The translations under genes were made by a program, and so were the position numbers. Positions 1 through 5,476 of a stretch of 5,851 nucleotides of DNA are shown one piece after another. The stretch is from PALSA-555 sp035468285. Its GTDB lineage: Bacteria; Actinomycetota; Acidimicrobiia; IMCC26256; PALSA-555. How positions within the stretch are numbered: the first letter of the stretch is position 1; each line of letters starts with the position of its first letter. The notes under the pieces are model-generated. The model did no database searches. It was not told the DNA's origin and was given only the letters and a program-made list of their open reading frames with translations. The DNA lies in assembly GCA_035468285.1 (NCBI GenBank), contig DATISY010000068.1, forward strand, positions 1 through 5,851. Direction: 5' to 3'.

Positions 1-269
1 CGCTCCGCCGCGGTCAGCCGGTCATTGACGCCGGCGGTGATCGCACCGACCTTCGCCGAGGCGAGATACCCGATCAGGTACTCGGGCCCGGGTGGCACCA
101 CGAGGGCCACGACGTCACCGGGCTCGACGCCACGCTCGTGGAACCCGACCGCCACCTCGTCCGAGACCCGGTCGACGTCCTCGAACGACAGCGCCCAGCC
201 CTCCTCGGTGACGTACGCGGGCGCACCACCGAAGCGACGAGCAGCTTCGCGTAGGGTTGCGGCGAGCAT
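1..269 (-). CDS. AMP-forming acyl-CoA synthetase, N-terminal fragment (cut by left edge)
   Basis: The first 89 codons of an ANL-superfamily (AMP-binding) acyl-CoA synthetase, which would activate a carboxylic acid with ATP and CoA. The ATG at 267-269 opens MLAATLREAARRFG, followed by AYVTEEGWALSFEDVDRVSD (about residues 18-37), the usual N-terminal pattern in which a short strand leads to an S(F/Y)xEl helix. Then come GVEPGDVVALVVPPGPEYL (about 46-64) and AKVGAITAGVNDRLTAAE, matching the family's 'G...PxNxRlt..E' stretch. The ATP-binding P-loop and all catalytic motifs lie beyond the window, so substrate class cannot be judged. No good Shine-Dalgarno sequence is seen; GAGAG a few bases upstream is the best candidate. 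The gene is divergent from the TetR gene, suggesting shared control. The family call is firm; fatty-acyl, steroid-acyl or aromatic-acyl specificity is open. Confidence 0.85.
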   Translation of the reverse strand, partial: MLAATLREAARRFGGAPAYVTEEGWALSFEDVDRVSDEVAVGFHERGVEPGDVVALVVPPGPEYLIGYLASAKVGAITAGVNDRLTAAE

Positions 270-357
270 GATCGGCTCTCGAGCGGGACCAGTTCCGACG
301 ACATGGACCCAACCGCTCCGAGGCAGCCGCGCGAGCGCCGAGAGAGGCCGGGGGTAA
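270..357. promoter_or_regulatory. Divergent intergenic region between acyl-CoA synthetase and TetR regulator
   Basis: This 88-bp gap between two divergent starts must hold the 5' control signals of both genes. No convincing -35/-10 pair is visible on either strand. An imperfect dyad, CGGGACCAGTTCCG at 284-297 (five of seven pairs match), is the best operator candidate for autoregulation by the neighbouring TetR protein. TetR regulators commonly repress a divergently transcribed gene, so the arrangement supports the idea. The dyad itself is weak and could be chance in GC-rich DNA. Confidence 0.4.
284..297. promoter_or_regulatory. Imperfect inverted repeat, weak candidate TetR operator
   Basis: The sequence CGGGACCAGTTCCG reads as two half-sites, CGGGACC and AGTTCCG, with mismatches at the fourth pair and at the centre. 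It lies just upstream of the acyl-CoA synthetase ATG and within the divergent gap, where a repressor would block that gene. It is short and imperfect, and it differs from the 14-bp palindrome at 4066-4079, so a single regulator binding both sites is not supported by sequence. Confidence 0.2.
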
Positions 358-1017
358 GTGCCCGCATCGTACAAGTCGTCGCCCCGTCGCGACACCGAAG
401 CGAGCGCCGGGCTTCCCGCCCAGCAACGCGAGCTGCGGGCGCAAGGGCGGCGAACCCTGCGACGCCTCCTCGATGCCGGGCTGCGCGTCTTCGCCCGCCG
501 CGGATACCACGCGGCGCGCGTCGACGACATCGTCCGGGCAGCCCGCACCTCGCACGGCACCTTCTACCTGTACTTCGCCAACAAGGAGGACCTGCTCCGA
601 GCGTTGGCCGTCGACTGCGCCCACGAGCTCGGCGATCTCGCGGAGAGCATCGGCCCGATCGGACCCGACGGCGCAGGACGGGCCGAGCTCCGCGCCTTCC
701 TCGAACGGTTCCTGGGTACCTACCGGCGCTACGGGCCGGTCATCCGGGCCTGGATGGAAGACCAGGTCGGGGACCGCGACGTCGACCGGCTCGGTGTCAA
801 GGCGTTCACCGCGATTGGTGGGCGCCTCGCCGAGCGCATGCGCGACGCGCCGGTCACGCTCGAGAGCGAGCCGGCGGCGGTCGGCGCGCTCATGGCGATG
901 CTCGAGCGCGTCAGCTACGGCGTCGCGTCCCGGCGGATCACGGCCGACGACACCACCCTGCTGGACACGCTGACCACGATCGTGCACCGAGGCTTCTTCG
1001 CCGCGACCGAACCCTGA
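358..1017 (+). CDS. TetR/AcrR-family transcriptional regulator
   Basis: A 219-residue one-domain repressor type. After a variable, polar N-terminal tail (about 1-25) comes the TetR DNA-binding domain: helix 1 RRTLRRLLDAGLRVFARRGY (31-50), then the helix-turn-helix RVDDIVRAARTSHGTFYLYFANKEDLL (54-80). The TFYLYFANKEDLL recognition-helix end is diagnostic. Residues 85-219 form the poorly conserved ligand-binding and dimerisation domain, rich in Leu, Arg and Glu, as expected. Start is GTG at 358 after a G-run (350-354); no ATG lies nearby and the HTH begins well downstream, so the exact start is uncertain. The gene is divergent from the acyl-CoA synthetase and convergent (18 bp apart) with the thiolase-fold gene, so it probably controls part of this catabolic cluster in response to an acyl-CoA or acid. 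The ligand cannot be inferred. Confidence 0.92.
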   Translation: MPASYKSSPRRDTEASAGLPAQQRELRAQGRRTLRRLLDAGLRVFARRGYHAARVDDIVRAARTSHGTFYLYFANKEDLLRALAVDCAHELGDLAESIGPIGPDGAGRAELRAFLERFLGTYRRYGPVIRAWMEDQVGDRDVDRLGVKAFTAIGGRLAERMRDAPVTLESEPAAVGALMAMLERVSYGVASRRITADDTTLLDTLTTIVHRGFFAATEP

Positions 1018-1035
1018 GCGGGTCGCCGCCCCGGG

Positions 1036-2193
1036 TCACGCGACGCCGAGGATCACCGTCGCCGCCGACGAGAACCAGCCGCCCGTCCCGTTCACGCAGC
1101 ACAGCTCGGCGCCTTCGACCTGGCGGTCGCCGGCCTCCCCCCGGAGCTGCCGGACGCCTTCAACGAGGAGGAACATGCCCCGCATCCCCGGGTGACACGC
1201 CGAGAGGCCGCCCCCGTCGGTGTTGGTCGGCAAGGCGCCGCCCACGCGCAGCCGCCCATCCTCCACGAACCCGCCACCGTCGCCCTTCGCGCAGAAGCCG
1301 AGCGCCTCGAGCGTCAAGAGCACCATCGGCGTGAAGGCGTCGTAGAGCTGACAGCAGTCGATGTCGGCCGGGGTGACCCCAGCCCGAGCGAAAGCCGTCT
1401 GCCCCGACCGTCGGGCGGGAGAATCAGTGAAGTCCGGCCACTCGCTCATCGTGGTGTGCGACGTGGCCTCACCGGTGCCGCGCACCCACACGGGACGCTT
1501 CGGCAGATCGCGGGCCCGGGCCTCGGAGGTCAACACGACGGCGCCCCCGCCGTCGCTGCGGATGCAGCAGTGCAGCTTCGTGAGCGGGTCGGCGATGAGC
1601 CGCGACGACTGGACGTCGTCGATCGTGATCACGTCCCGGTAGTACGCGTCGGGGTTGAGCGACGCGTTGTAGCGGGTCGACACGGCGATCTCGGCCAGCT
1701 GCTCGATCGTGGTGCCGAACTCGTGCATGTGGCGCCGTGCCGCCATGGCGTACTTGGCGATGAGCGTGTGACCGTACGGGACCTCGAACTGCGTGGGGCC
1801 CCGGGCGCCGAACGACAGGTTGGCGGTGCGGCGCCGCCGCTTGAGGTCGGCGCGGGTCGTAGACCCGTACGCGAGGACGACCACCTCGGCGTGCCCGGTC
1901 TGGATGGCCTCGACGGCGTGCTCGACCATGAACTCCCAGGTGCTCCCACCCACGCCGGTGCCGTCGACCCATGACGGCGGCCGGAGGCCGCAGTACTCGG
2001 CGACCTCGATGGGTTGCAGCAGCCCGAGACCCGAGGAGCCGAACCCGTCGACGTCGTCCTTCGAGAGCCCGGCGTCGGCGAGTGCCCGACTGACGGCCTG
2101 GAAGTGCAGCTCGTATGCGGAGTGGGTGTCGACGCGTCCGCAGTCCGAGAGGGCGGCCCCGACGATCGCGACCCGGGGGGAGGGCAGGCTCAG
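1036..2193 (-). CDS. Thiolase-fold acyl-CoA protein (SCP2/Ltp-like, cysteine-less), probable CTG start
   Basis: A 385-residue protein if started at CTG 2193-2191, the usual length for SCP2-type thiolase-like proteins (about 380-400). The N-terminus then reads MSLPSPRVAIVGAALSDCG, the classic opening strand of the fold. ALADAGLSKDDVDGF (about 38-52) and GVGGSTWEF (80-88) follow. At the position of the nucleophilic Cys of SCP2-thiolase (CSTGST) this protein has Gly80. C-terminal motifs are YDAFTPMVLLTLEALGFC (284-301), SACHPGMRG (331-339, with the conserved His334) and CCVNGTGG (365-372). Loss of the Cys with YDxF and His kept resembles the Ltp group, some of which do retro-aldol cleavage with a DUF35 partner; no DUF35 gene is visible here. 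Only a GTG at 1953 offers a standard start, and it would remove 80 conserved residues. Third gene of the minus-strand unit, 58 bp after the crotonase stop. Confidence 0.85.
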   Translation of the reverse strand: MSLPSPRVAIVGAALSDCGRVDTHSAYELHFQAVSRALADAGLSKDDVDGFGSSGLGLLQPIEVAEYCGLRPPSWVDGTGVGGSTWEFMVEHAVEAIQTGHAEVVVLAYGSTTRADLKRRRRTANLSFGARGPTQFEVPYGHTLIAKYAMAARRHMHEFGTTIEQLAEIAVSTRYNASLNPDAYYRDVITIDDVQSSRLIADPLTKLHCCIRSDGGGAVVLTSEARARDLPKRPVWVRGTGEATSHTTMSEWPDFTDSPARRSGQTAFARAGVTPADIDCCQLYDAFTPMVLLTLEALGFCAKGDGGGFVEDGRLRVGGALPTNTDGGGLSACHPGMRGMFLLVEGVRQLRGEAGDRQVEGAELCCVNGTGGWFSSAATVILGVA

Positions 2194-2199
2194 CGGACG

Positions 2200-2203
2200 C
2201 TCC
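2200..2203 (-). promoter_or_regulatory. Ribosome binding site deciding the CTG start of the thiolase-fold gene
   Basis: On the minus strand GGAG (2203-2200) is followed by six bases and then CTG at 2193-2191. The spacing is ideal, and the frame opens directly into the conserved thiolase N-terminus. No ATG, GTG or TTG occurs in this frame between the crotonase stop and 1953, so this site is the best explanation for initiation. Confidence 0.5.
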
Positions 2204-2251
2204 GGTGGGGTCGGTGCCGATTCGACGGGTTGTCGTCGGGTGCGCCGCCGC

Positions 2252-3088
2252 TCAGCGGAGCCGCCACTCGATCCGCTTCCCGGATTCGAAGAGCTGCTGG
2301 CCCTCGGCGATCGATTCCTGATCGGTGCCCAGGCCGACGAACGCGTAGCCCAGCGCGACGGCCTGGCGGTTCGAGAGCTCTCGCGCCGCCCAGATGGCCC
2401 GGACGGTGCCTTGCACCGCGAGCTGGGGCTGCGCGGCGATGGCGTCCGCGGCCCACGCCGCGGTGTCGTGCAGGTCCGATCCGGGGACGATCTCGGAGAC
2501 GAGGCCGATCTCGTGCGCCCGGCGAGCCGAGAGACGCTCGTAGTTCCCGAGGAGCGACAGCCGCATGATCTCCCCGAACGGCATCCGGTCGTGCATGTGG
2601 ATCGGCTCGAACGCCGCGGTCATCCCGTAGGTGACGTGGGGGTCGAAGAACGTGGCGTGGTCCGCGGCGATGATGAACTCGACCTCGCCGAGCATGTAGA
2701 ACGCGCCGCCGCAGGCCATGCCGTTGACGGCGGCGATCACCGGCTTCCAGAGGTCGGAGCTCTTCGGCCCGATGTTGTCGCCGGGGTCGTTGAAGTGGAA
2801 CGGCGTCCCGCCGTGGGAACCGACGACGTTGGCGTCGGTCGTGTCGTCGGTGTCGCCTCCCATCTGCTCCATGCGGTCAATGCCGGTGCAGAACGCCTTC
2901 TCGCCGGCACCGGTGAGAACGACACAGCGCACGCTCTCGCGGAACCGCAACGCCCGCCAGCACTCGTGCAGCTCCCGCTGCATGAGTGAGTTGAACGCGT
3001 TGTGACGATCTGGCCGGTTCAGCGTGACCCAGGCCACGCCGTCACGCTCCTCGTACAGGAGCGTCTCGAACTCGGGGAACGAGCCCAC
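2252..3088 (-). CDS. Crotonase (enoyl-CoA hydratase/isomerase) family protein with atypical active site
   Basis: A 278-residue crotonase-fold protein acting on acyl-CoA thioesters. The N-terminal hairpin VAWVTLNRPDRHNAFN (18-33) is diagnostic. The first oxyanion-hole segment is AFCTGIDRMEQMGG (65-78) and the second is VNGMACGGAFYMLGEVEF (121-138); together they would hold the thioester carbonyl. Aligned by eye to rat enoyl-CoA hydratase, Glu144 falls on Tyr131 and Glu164 on His151 (DPHVTYG), so both classic hydratase acids seem absent. E161, D167 and E173 lie nearby and might substitute. RLSARRAHEIGLVSEIVP (185-202) is the usual helix leading to the C-terminal trimerisation region. Start GTG 3088, 9 bp beyond the SDR stop, with GGAAG about 12 bp upstream. 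Second gene of the minus-strand unit. It could be an isomerase, hydrolase, lyase or ring-cleaving enzyme; plain hydratase is not assured. Confidence 0.88.
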   Translation of the reverse strand: MGSFPEFETLLYEERDGVAWVTLNRPDRHNAFNSLMQRELHECWRALRFRESVRCVVLTGAGEKAFCTGIDRMEQMGGDTDDTTDANVVGSHGGTPFHFNDPGDNIGPKSSDLWKPVIAAVNGMACGGAFYMLGEVEFIIAADHATFFDPHVTYGMTAAFEPIHMHDRMPFGEIMRLSLLGNYERLSARRAHEIGLVSEIVPGSDLHDTAAWAADAIAAQPQLAVQGTVRAIWAARELSNRQAVALGYAFVGLGTDQESIAEGQQLFESGKRIEWRLR

Positions 3089-3097
3089 GTCGCCCGG

Positions 3098-4036
3098 CTA
3101 CTTCCGGCGTTGCGAGTCGATGCCGGGGTTCGTCGTCCGGAAGGCGTACCGGTTGAGGATGTGGCCGACCTGGGCGGGATCCCACTGGGTGGCGTTCCCC
3201 TCCTTGTCGGTGGAGAAGAACTCCTCACCCATCCGCCACGGCTCGTAGACACACAGGGAGTTGCCGACCATCCGCAGCACCTGGCCGCTGACGGGCCTGG
3301 ACTCGGACGACGCCAGCCACACCACGGCGGGCGCCGAGTTACCCGGGTTCATGGCGTTGAACTCGGTGTAATCCTCCGGGTTCTTGACCTCGATGTCGGC
3401 CATGGCTTGGCCGACCATGCGGGTGAACCCGCCGGGGCCGATGCAGTTGGCCCGGACCCCGTAACGGGACAGCTCGAGGCTGGCGATGATCGTCATGGCG
3501 GCGATCCCGGCCTTGGCCGCGCCGTAGTTGATCTGGCTGGCCTGACCCTGCAGCCCGGCGCTGGAGACGGTGTTGATGATGGAGGCGTCGGGCTGGCGGC
3601 CCTCCTTCGATTCGGCGCGCCAGTGGGCCGAGGCGTGGTGCATCGTGTTCCAGGTCCCGTAGAGGTGCACCTTCAGGACGGTGTCGAAGTCCTCGGGGCT
3701 CATCGAGAACATCATCCGGTCCCGCAAGACCCCGGCGTTGTTGACGAGGATGTCGAGACGCCCGAAGCGCTCGAGCGCGGTCTCGATGATCCGCTGGGCC
3801 CCTGCGAAGTCGGCGACGCTGTCGTAGTTGGCGACGGCTTCACCGCCGCGGTCCTTGATCACGCCCACGACCTCGTCGGCGACCCGCTGGTCACCACTGC
3901 CTTCGCCGCTGACCGAGCCCCCGAGGTCGTTCACGACGACCTTGGCGCCGTGGTCGGCGAGCAGGACCGCCTCACCCCGACCGACCCCGTTGCCGGCGCC
4001 TGTGACGATCGCCACCTTGCCGTCGAGCATCCCCAT
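3098..4036 (-). CDS. SDR dehydrogenase, MFE-2-like (3R)-hydroxyacyl-CoA dehydrogenase
   Basis: A 312-residue short-chain dehydrogenase that probably oxidises a 3-hydroxyacyl-CoA (or a steroid-like hydroxyl) with NAD+. The glycine-rich motif TGAGNGVG is at 12-19, followed by VVVNDLGG (33-40), whose Asp37 favours NAD(H). NNAG is at 99-102. The catalytic set is Ser158/159 with Tyr171 and Lys175 (YGAAK). RGEAVLLADHGAKVVVNDLGG and NNAGVLRDRMMFSMSPEDF resemble the dehydrogenase domain of peroxisomal MFE-2 and actinobacterial Hsd4A-type enzymes. The length, with a tail of about 55 residues after VSGQVLRMVGNS, also fits that domain, not a 250-residue classical SDR. Start ATG 4036 has a strong GGAGGAGG at 4056-4049 and AAAGG seven bases ahead; ATG 4030 is an alternative. 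First gene of the minus-strand unit. An R-specific enzyme would pair naturally with a MaoC-type hydratase. Confidence 0.9.
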   Translation of the reverse strand: MGMLDGKVAIVTGAGNGVGRGEAVLLADHGAKVVVNDLGGSVSGEGSGDQRVADEVVGVIKDRGGEAVANYDSVADFAGAQRIIETALERFGRLDILVNNAGVLRDRMMFSMSPEDFDTVLKVHLYGTWNTMHHASAHWRAESKEGRQPDASIINTVSSAGLQGQASQINYGAAKAGIAAMTIIASLELSRYGVRANCIGPGGFTRMVGQAMADIEVKNPEDYTEFNAMNPGNSAPAVVWLASSESRPVSGQVLRMVGNSLCVYEPWRMGEEFFSTDKEGNATQWDPAQVGHILNRYAFRTTNPGIDSQRRK

Positions 4037-4057
4037 TTGCGCGCCTTTCCTCCTCCG

Positions 4058-4086
4058 TTGAAAACTGACGCCGGCGTCACCGTATC
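4058..4086 (+). promoter_or_regulatory. Candidate promoter for the MaoC/SDR unit
   Basis: TTGAAA at 4058-4063 is a good -35 hexamer. A 17-bp spacer leads to CGTATC at 4081-4086, a poor -10. The palindrome at 4066-4079 fills the spacer, a typical repression arrangement. The prediction rests on spacing and the -35 alone. Confidence 0.3.
4066..4079. promoter_or_regulatory. Perfect 14-bp palindrome, candidate repressor operator
   Basis: TGACGCCGGCGTCA is identical to its reverse complement; the symmetry stops at the flanking bases (C on both sides). It sits between the start codons of two divergent units, within the predicted spacer of the plus-strand promoter and near the predicted start point of the minus-strand promoter. 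A dimeric regulator bound here could silence both. The TetR protein encoded at 358-1017 is the nearest candidate, but no link is shown by sequence, and the motif does not match the KstR or KstR2 operator patterns I know. Confidence 0.5.
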
Positions 4087-4109
4087 GCGGTGGCCGACGC
4101 GCCAGTCAA
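4081..4109 (-). promoter_or_regulatory. Candidate promoter for the minus-strand dehydrogenase/crotonase/thiolase unit
   Basis: On the minus strand TTGACT (4109-4104) matches the -35 consensus at five of six positions. A 17-bp spacer leads to GATACG (4086-4081), which keeps the central ATA of a -10 but is otherwise weak. Transcription would begin around 4074, inside the palindrome. This -10 is the same six base pairs used by the candidate plus-strand promoter. Confidence 0.35.
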
Positions 4110-4153
4110 AGCACGCGTGGCCGTCGACGAACACGAGCAGAGGAGCAACCCCC

Positions 4154-4657
4154 ATGGCGGTCGACACGAGCATCATCGGCAAGCCGACTGGTGCCTACCG
4201 GGTACGCGTCGAGCGCGGCCCGGTCAGCTTCTTCGCCGCGGCGGTCCTCGACGACGACCCGGTCTACCGCGACCCGGAGGCGGCGAAGCAGGCCGGCTTC
4301 GATTCGATCCCGGCGCCCCCGACGTTCTCGTTCGCGATGCAGCACATGGGCCGGTGGGGCGAGGAGCAGCCTCCGGACCCGACGGCGGGTGTGAACCCTA
4401 TGAACAAGATCATGGGGGAGCTCTTCGGGAAGGGCGCGCTGATCCTGCACGGCGAGCAGGAGTTCACCTACCACCGGCCGATTCAGGTCGGTGACGTCCT
4501 CGACGGGGAGGGCAAGATCCTCGACGTCTACGAGAAGGAGACGGATACCGCCGTCATGACGTTCGTCGTGGTCGAGACGACGTGGCGGGAGGAAGGATCG
4601 AACGCGCCGGTGCTCGTCGAGAAGTTCAACCTGATCGGGCGCACGAAGAAGAGCTGA
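4154..4657 (+). CDS. MaoC/FAS1-like dehydratase N-domain protein
   Basis: A 167-residue single hot-dog-domain protein of the MaoC_dehydrat_N type, which adds water to or removes it from 2-enoyl-CoA or 3-hydroxyacyl thioesters, usually within a heteromer. Visible motifs are PVSFFAAAVLDDDPVYRDPEAAKQAG (23-48), the substrate-entry PAPPTFSFAM (53-62) and LHGEQEFTYHRPIQVGDVL (98-116), all typical of this subfamily. The catalytic hydratase-2 pattern DxNPxH is not intact: the corresponding segment reads DDDPVY, so the His is replaced by Tyr38. Such N-type subunits are usually the non-catalytic half, paired with a catalytic MaoC subunit (as in HadA/HadB or ChsH1/ChsH2), and no such partner is in the window. 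ATG 4154 is set by AGGAG at 4141-4145, eight bases ahead. The open frame extends far upstream, but that part is antisense to the SDR. First gene of a two-gene plus-strand unit. Confidence 0.85.
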   Translation: MAVDTSIIGKPTGAYRVRVERGPVSFFAAAVLDDDPVYRDPEAAKQAGFDSIPAPPTFSFAMQHMGRWGEEQPPDPTAGVNPMNKIMGELFGKGALILHGEQEFTYHRPIQVGDVLDGEGKILDVYEKETDTAVMTFVVVETTWREEGSNAPVLVEKFNLIGRTKKS

Positions 4658-4694
4658 CCCGTCCGGGTCGCGAGCGAAAGGGGAGGGGAGGCGC

Positions 4695-5471
4695 ATGGGT
4701 CGGTTGGAGGACCAGGTCGCGATCATCACCGGGGCTGGTCAGGGCATCGGCCTGGCGTACGCCGAGCGGTTCCTCCAGGAAGGCGCCAAGGTCGTCGTCG
4801 CGGAGATCAACGAGGAGCGGGCGTCGGGCGCGATGCGCTACCTCGAGGGCAAAGGTGATTCGGCCTTCGTCAAGACCGACATCTCGGACGAGCAGTCGGC
4901 GCTTGATTGCGCGACTCAGGCCATGGATCGGTTCGGGCGCATCGACGTCCTCATCAACAACGCGGCGCTGTACTACGACATCGACAACGAGCGCAACGAC
5001 TACGAGTACCTGCAGAAGGTGTTCTCGGTGAACCTGCACGGCGCGTGGCTGATGGCCCGGGCCTGCGCACCGCAGATGGTGGAGCAGCGGCGGGGGAGGA
5101 TCATCAACCAGTCGTCGGGCGCGGCGTACCTCTACAACATGGTGCCGGCGGGGGAGTTCCACGAGGTGAGCGGCTTCACCTACAGCCAGACGAAATGGGG
5201 CGTCATCGGCCTGACGAAGTTCCTCGCGGCGCAGCTCGGTCAGTACAACATCACCGTGAACTGCATCGCGCCGGGCGTGACCATGACGGAGGCGACCAAG
5301 AAGATCGTCCCGGAAGGCGTCATCGACATGCTGCCGATGATGAGCGCGATGAAGCGGACCTTGGAGGCGTCGGACCTGGCCGGGACGGCGGTGTTCTTCG
5401 CCAGCGACGACGCCGAGCTGGTCACCGGACAGGTGCTCTGCGTCGACGGCGGCTCCTGCATGCCGGCCTGA
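4695..5471 (+). CDS. SDR-family oxidoreductase with insertion before the catalytic tyrosine
   Basis: A 258-residue classical-length short-chain dehydrogenase. TGAGQGIG (12-19) binds the cofactor, Glu37 at the end of strand 2 (VVVAEIN) favours NAD(H), and FVKTDISDE (58-66) contacts the adenine. NNAA (88-91) replaces the common NNAG. Asn113 lies in VNLHGAW, Ser140/141 in INQSSG, and Tyr163-Lys167 in YSQTK. PGVTMTEAT (193-201) and TGQVLCVDGG (244-253) complete the fold. The Ser-Tyr distance is about 22-23 residues instead of about 13, meaning roughly ten extra residues beside the substrate pocket. The start ATG follows a double Shine-Dalgarno run (4681-4691; GGGAGG eight bases ahead). It lies 37 bp after the MaoC gene, so the two are probably co-transcribed, and it ends 5 bp from the convergent CoA-transferase gene. 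Likely an alcohol or 3-hydroxyacyl-CoA dehydrogenase; substrate unknown. Confidence 0.9.
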   Translation: MGRLEDQVAIITGAGQGIGLAYAERFLQEGAKVVVAEINEERASGAMRYLEGKGDSAFVKTDISDEQSALDCATQAMDRFGRIDVLINNAALYYDIDNERNDYEYLQKVFSVNLHGAWLMARACAPQMVEQRRGRIINQSSGAAYLYNMVPAGEFHEVSGFTYSQTKWGVIGLTKFLAAQLGQYNITVNCIAPGVTMTEATKKIVPEGVIDMLPMMSAMKRTLEASDLAGTAVFFASDDAELVTGQVLCVDGGSCMPA

Positions 5472-5476
5472 TCGGC

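Larger units (their letters stand above)
4037..4153. promoter_or_regulatory. Divergent control region between the dehydrogenase unit and the MaoC/SDR unit
   Basis: The 117-bp gap serves both the minus-strand three-gene unit and the plus-strand MaoC/SDR pair. It holds ribosome binding sites at both ends, a 14-bp perfect palindrome (4066-4079), two shorter 8-bp palindromes (CACGCGTG at 4112-4119 and CGTCGACG at 4122-4129) and one candidate promoter in each direction. It is probably the main regulatory point of the cluster. The 8-bp palindromes are easily explained by base composition. Confidence 0.65.

Noticed and set aside
26..39. Near copy of the 14-bp palindrome (TGACGCCGGCG followed by GTGA)
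   Set aside because: It lies within the synthetase coding sequence, encoding the ITAGVND stretch, and the right arm does not match; probably chance.
115..987. Long minus-strand open frame antisense to the TetR gene
   Set aside because: Low-complexity Arg/Gly/Val translation that overlaps both the TetR and synthetase genes; no family features.
1018..1035. Possible terminator between the convergent TetR and thiolase genes
   Set aside because: Only 18 bp, with no stable stem and no T-tract on either strand.
303..1334. Long plus-strand open frame across the TetR gene
   Set aside because: Arg/Pro/Ala-rich translation without domain features; it is a frame-shifted shadow of the TetR gene, whose own frame has a full HTH.
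1036..1953. Thiolase-fold protein starting at GTG 1953
   Set aside because: It would begin in the middle of the core fold at GVGGSTWEF and lose 80 conserved residues that are encoded in frame upstream.
1192..2989. Plus-strand open frames (1192-1974 and 1793-2989) opposite the thiolase and crotonase genes
   Set aside because: Shadows caused by high GC; the minus-strand frames carry the recognisable motifs.
4112..4129. CACGCGTG and CGTCGACG as further operators
   Set aside because: Eight-base GC-rich palindromes are frequent by chance at this base composition.
3002..4153. In-frame upstream extension of the MaoC gene, making a protein of about 550 residues
   Set aside because: The extension is antisense to the SDR gene, has the Asp/Val/Gly/His-rich composition of a GC-rich shadow frame, and the MaoC domain starts cleanly at 4154 with its own AGGAG.
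5472..5476. Possible bidirectional terminator between the second SDR and the CoA-transferase
   Set aside because: The gap is only 5 bp and no stem-loop with a T-run is evident around it.
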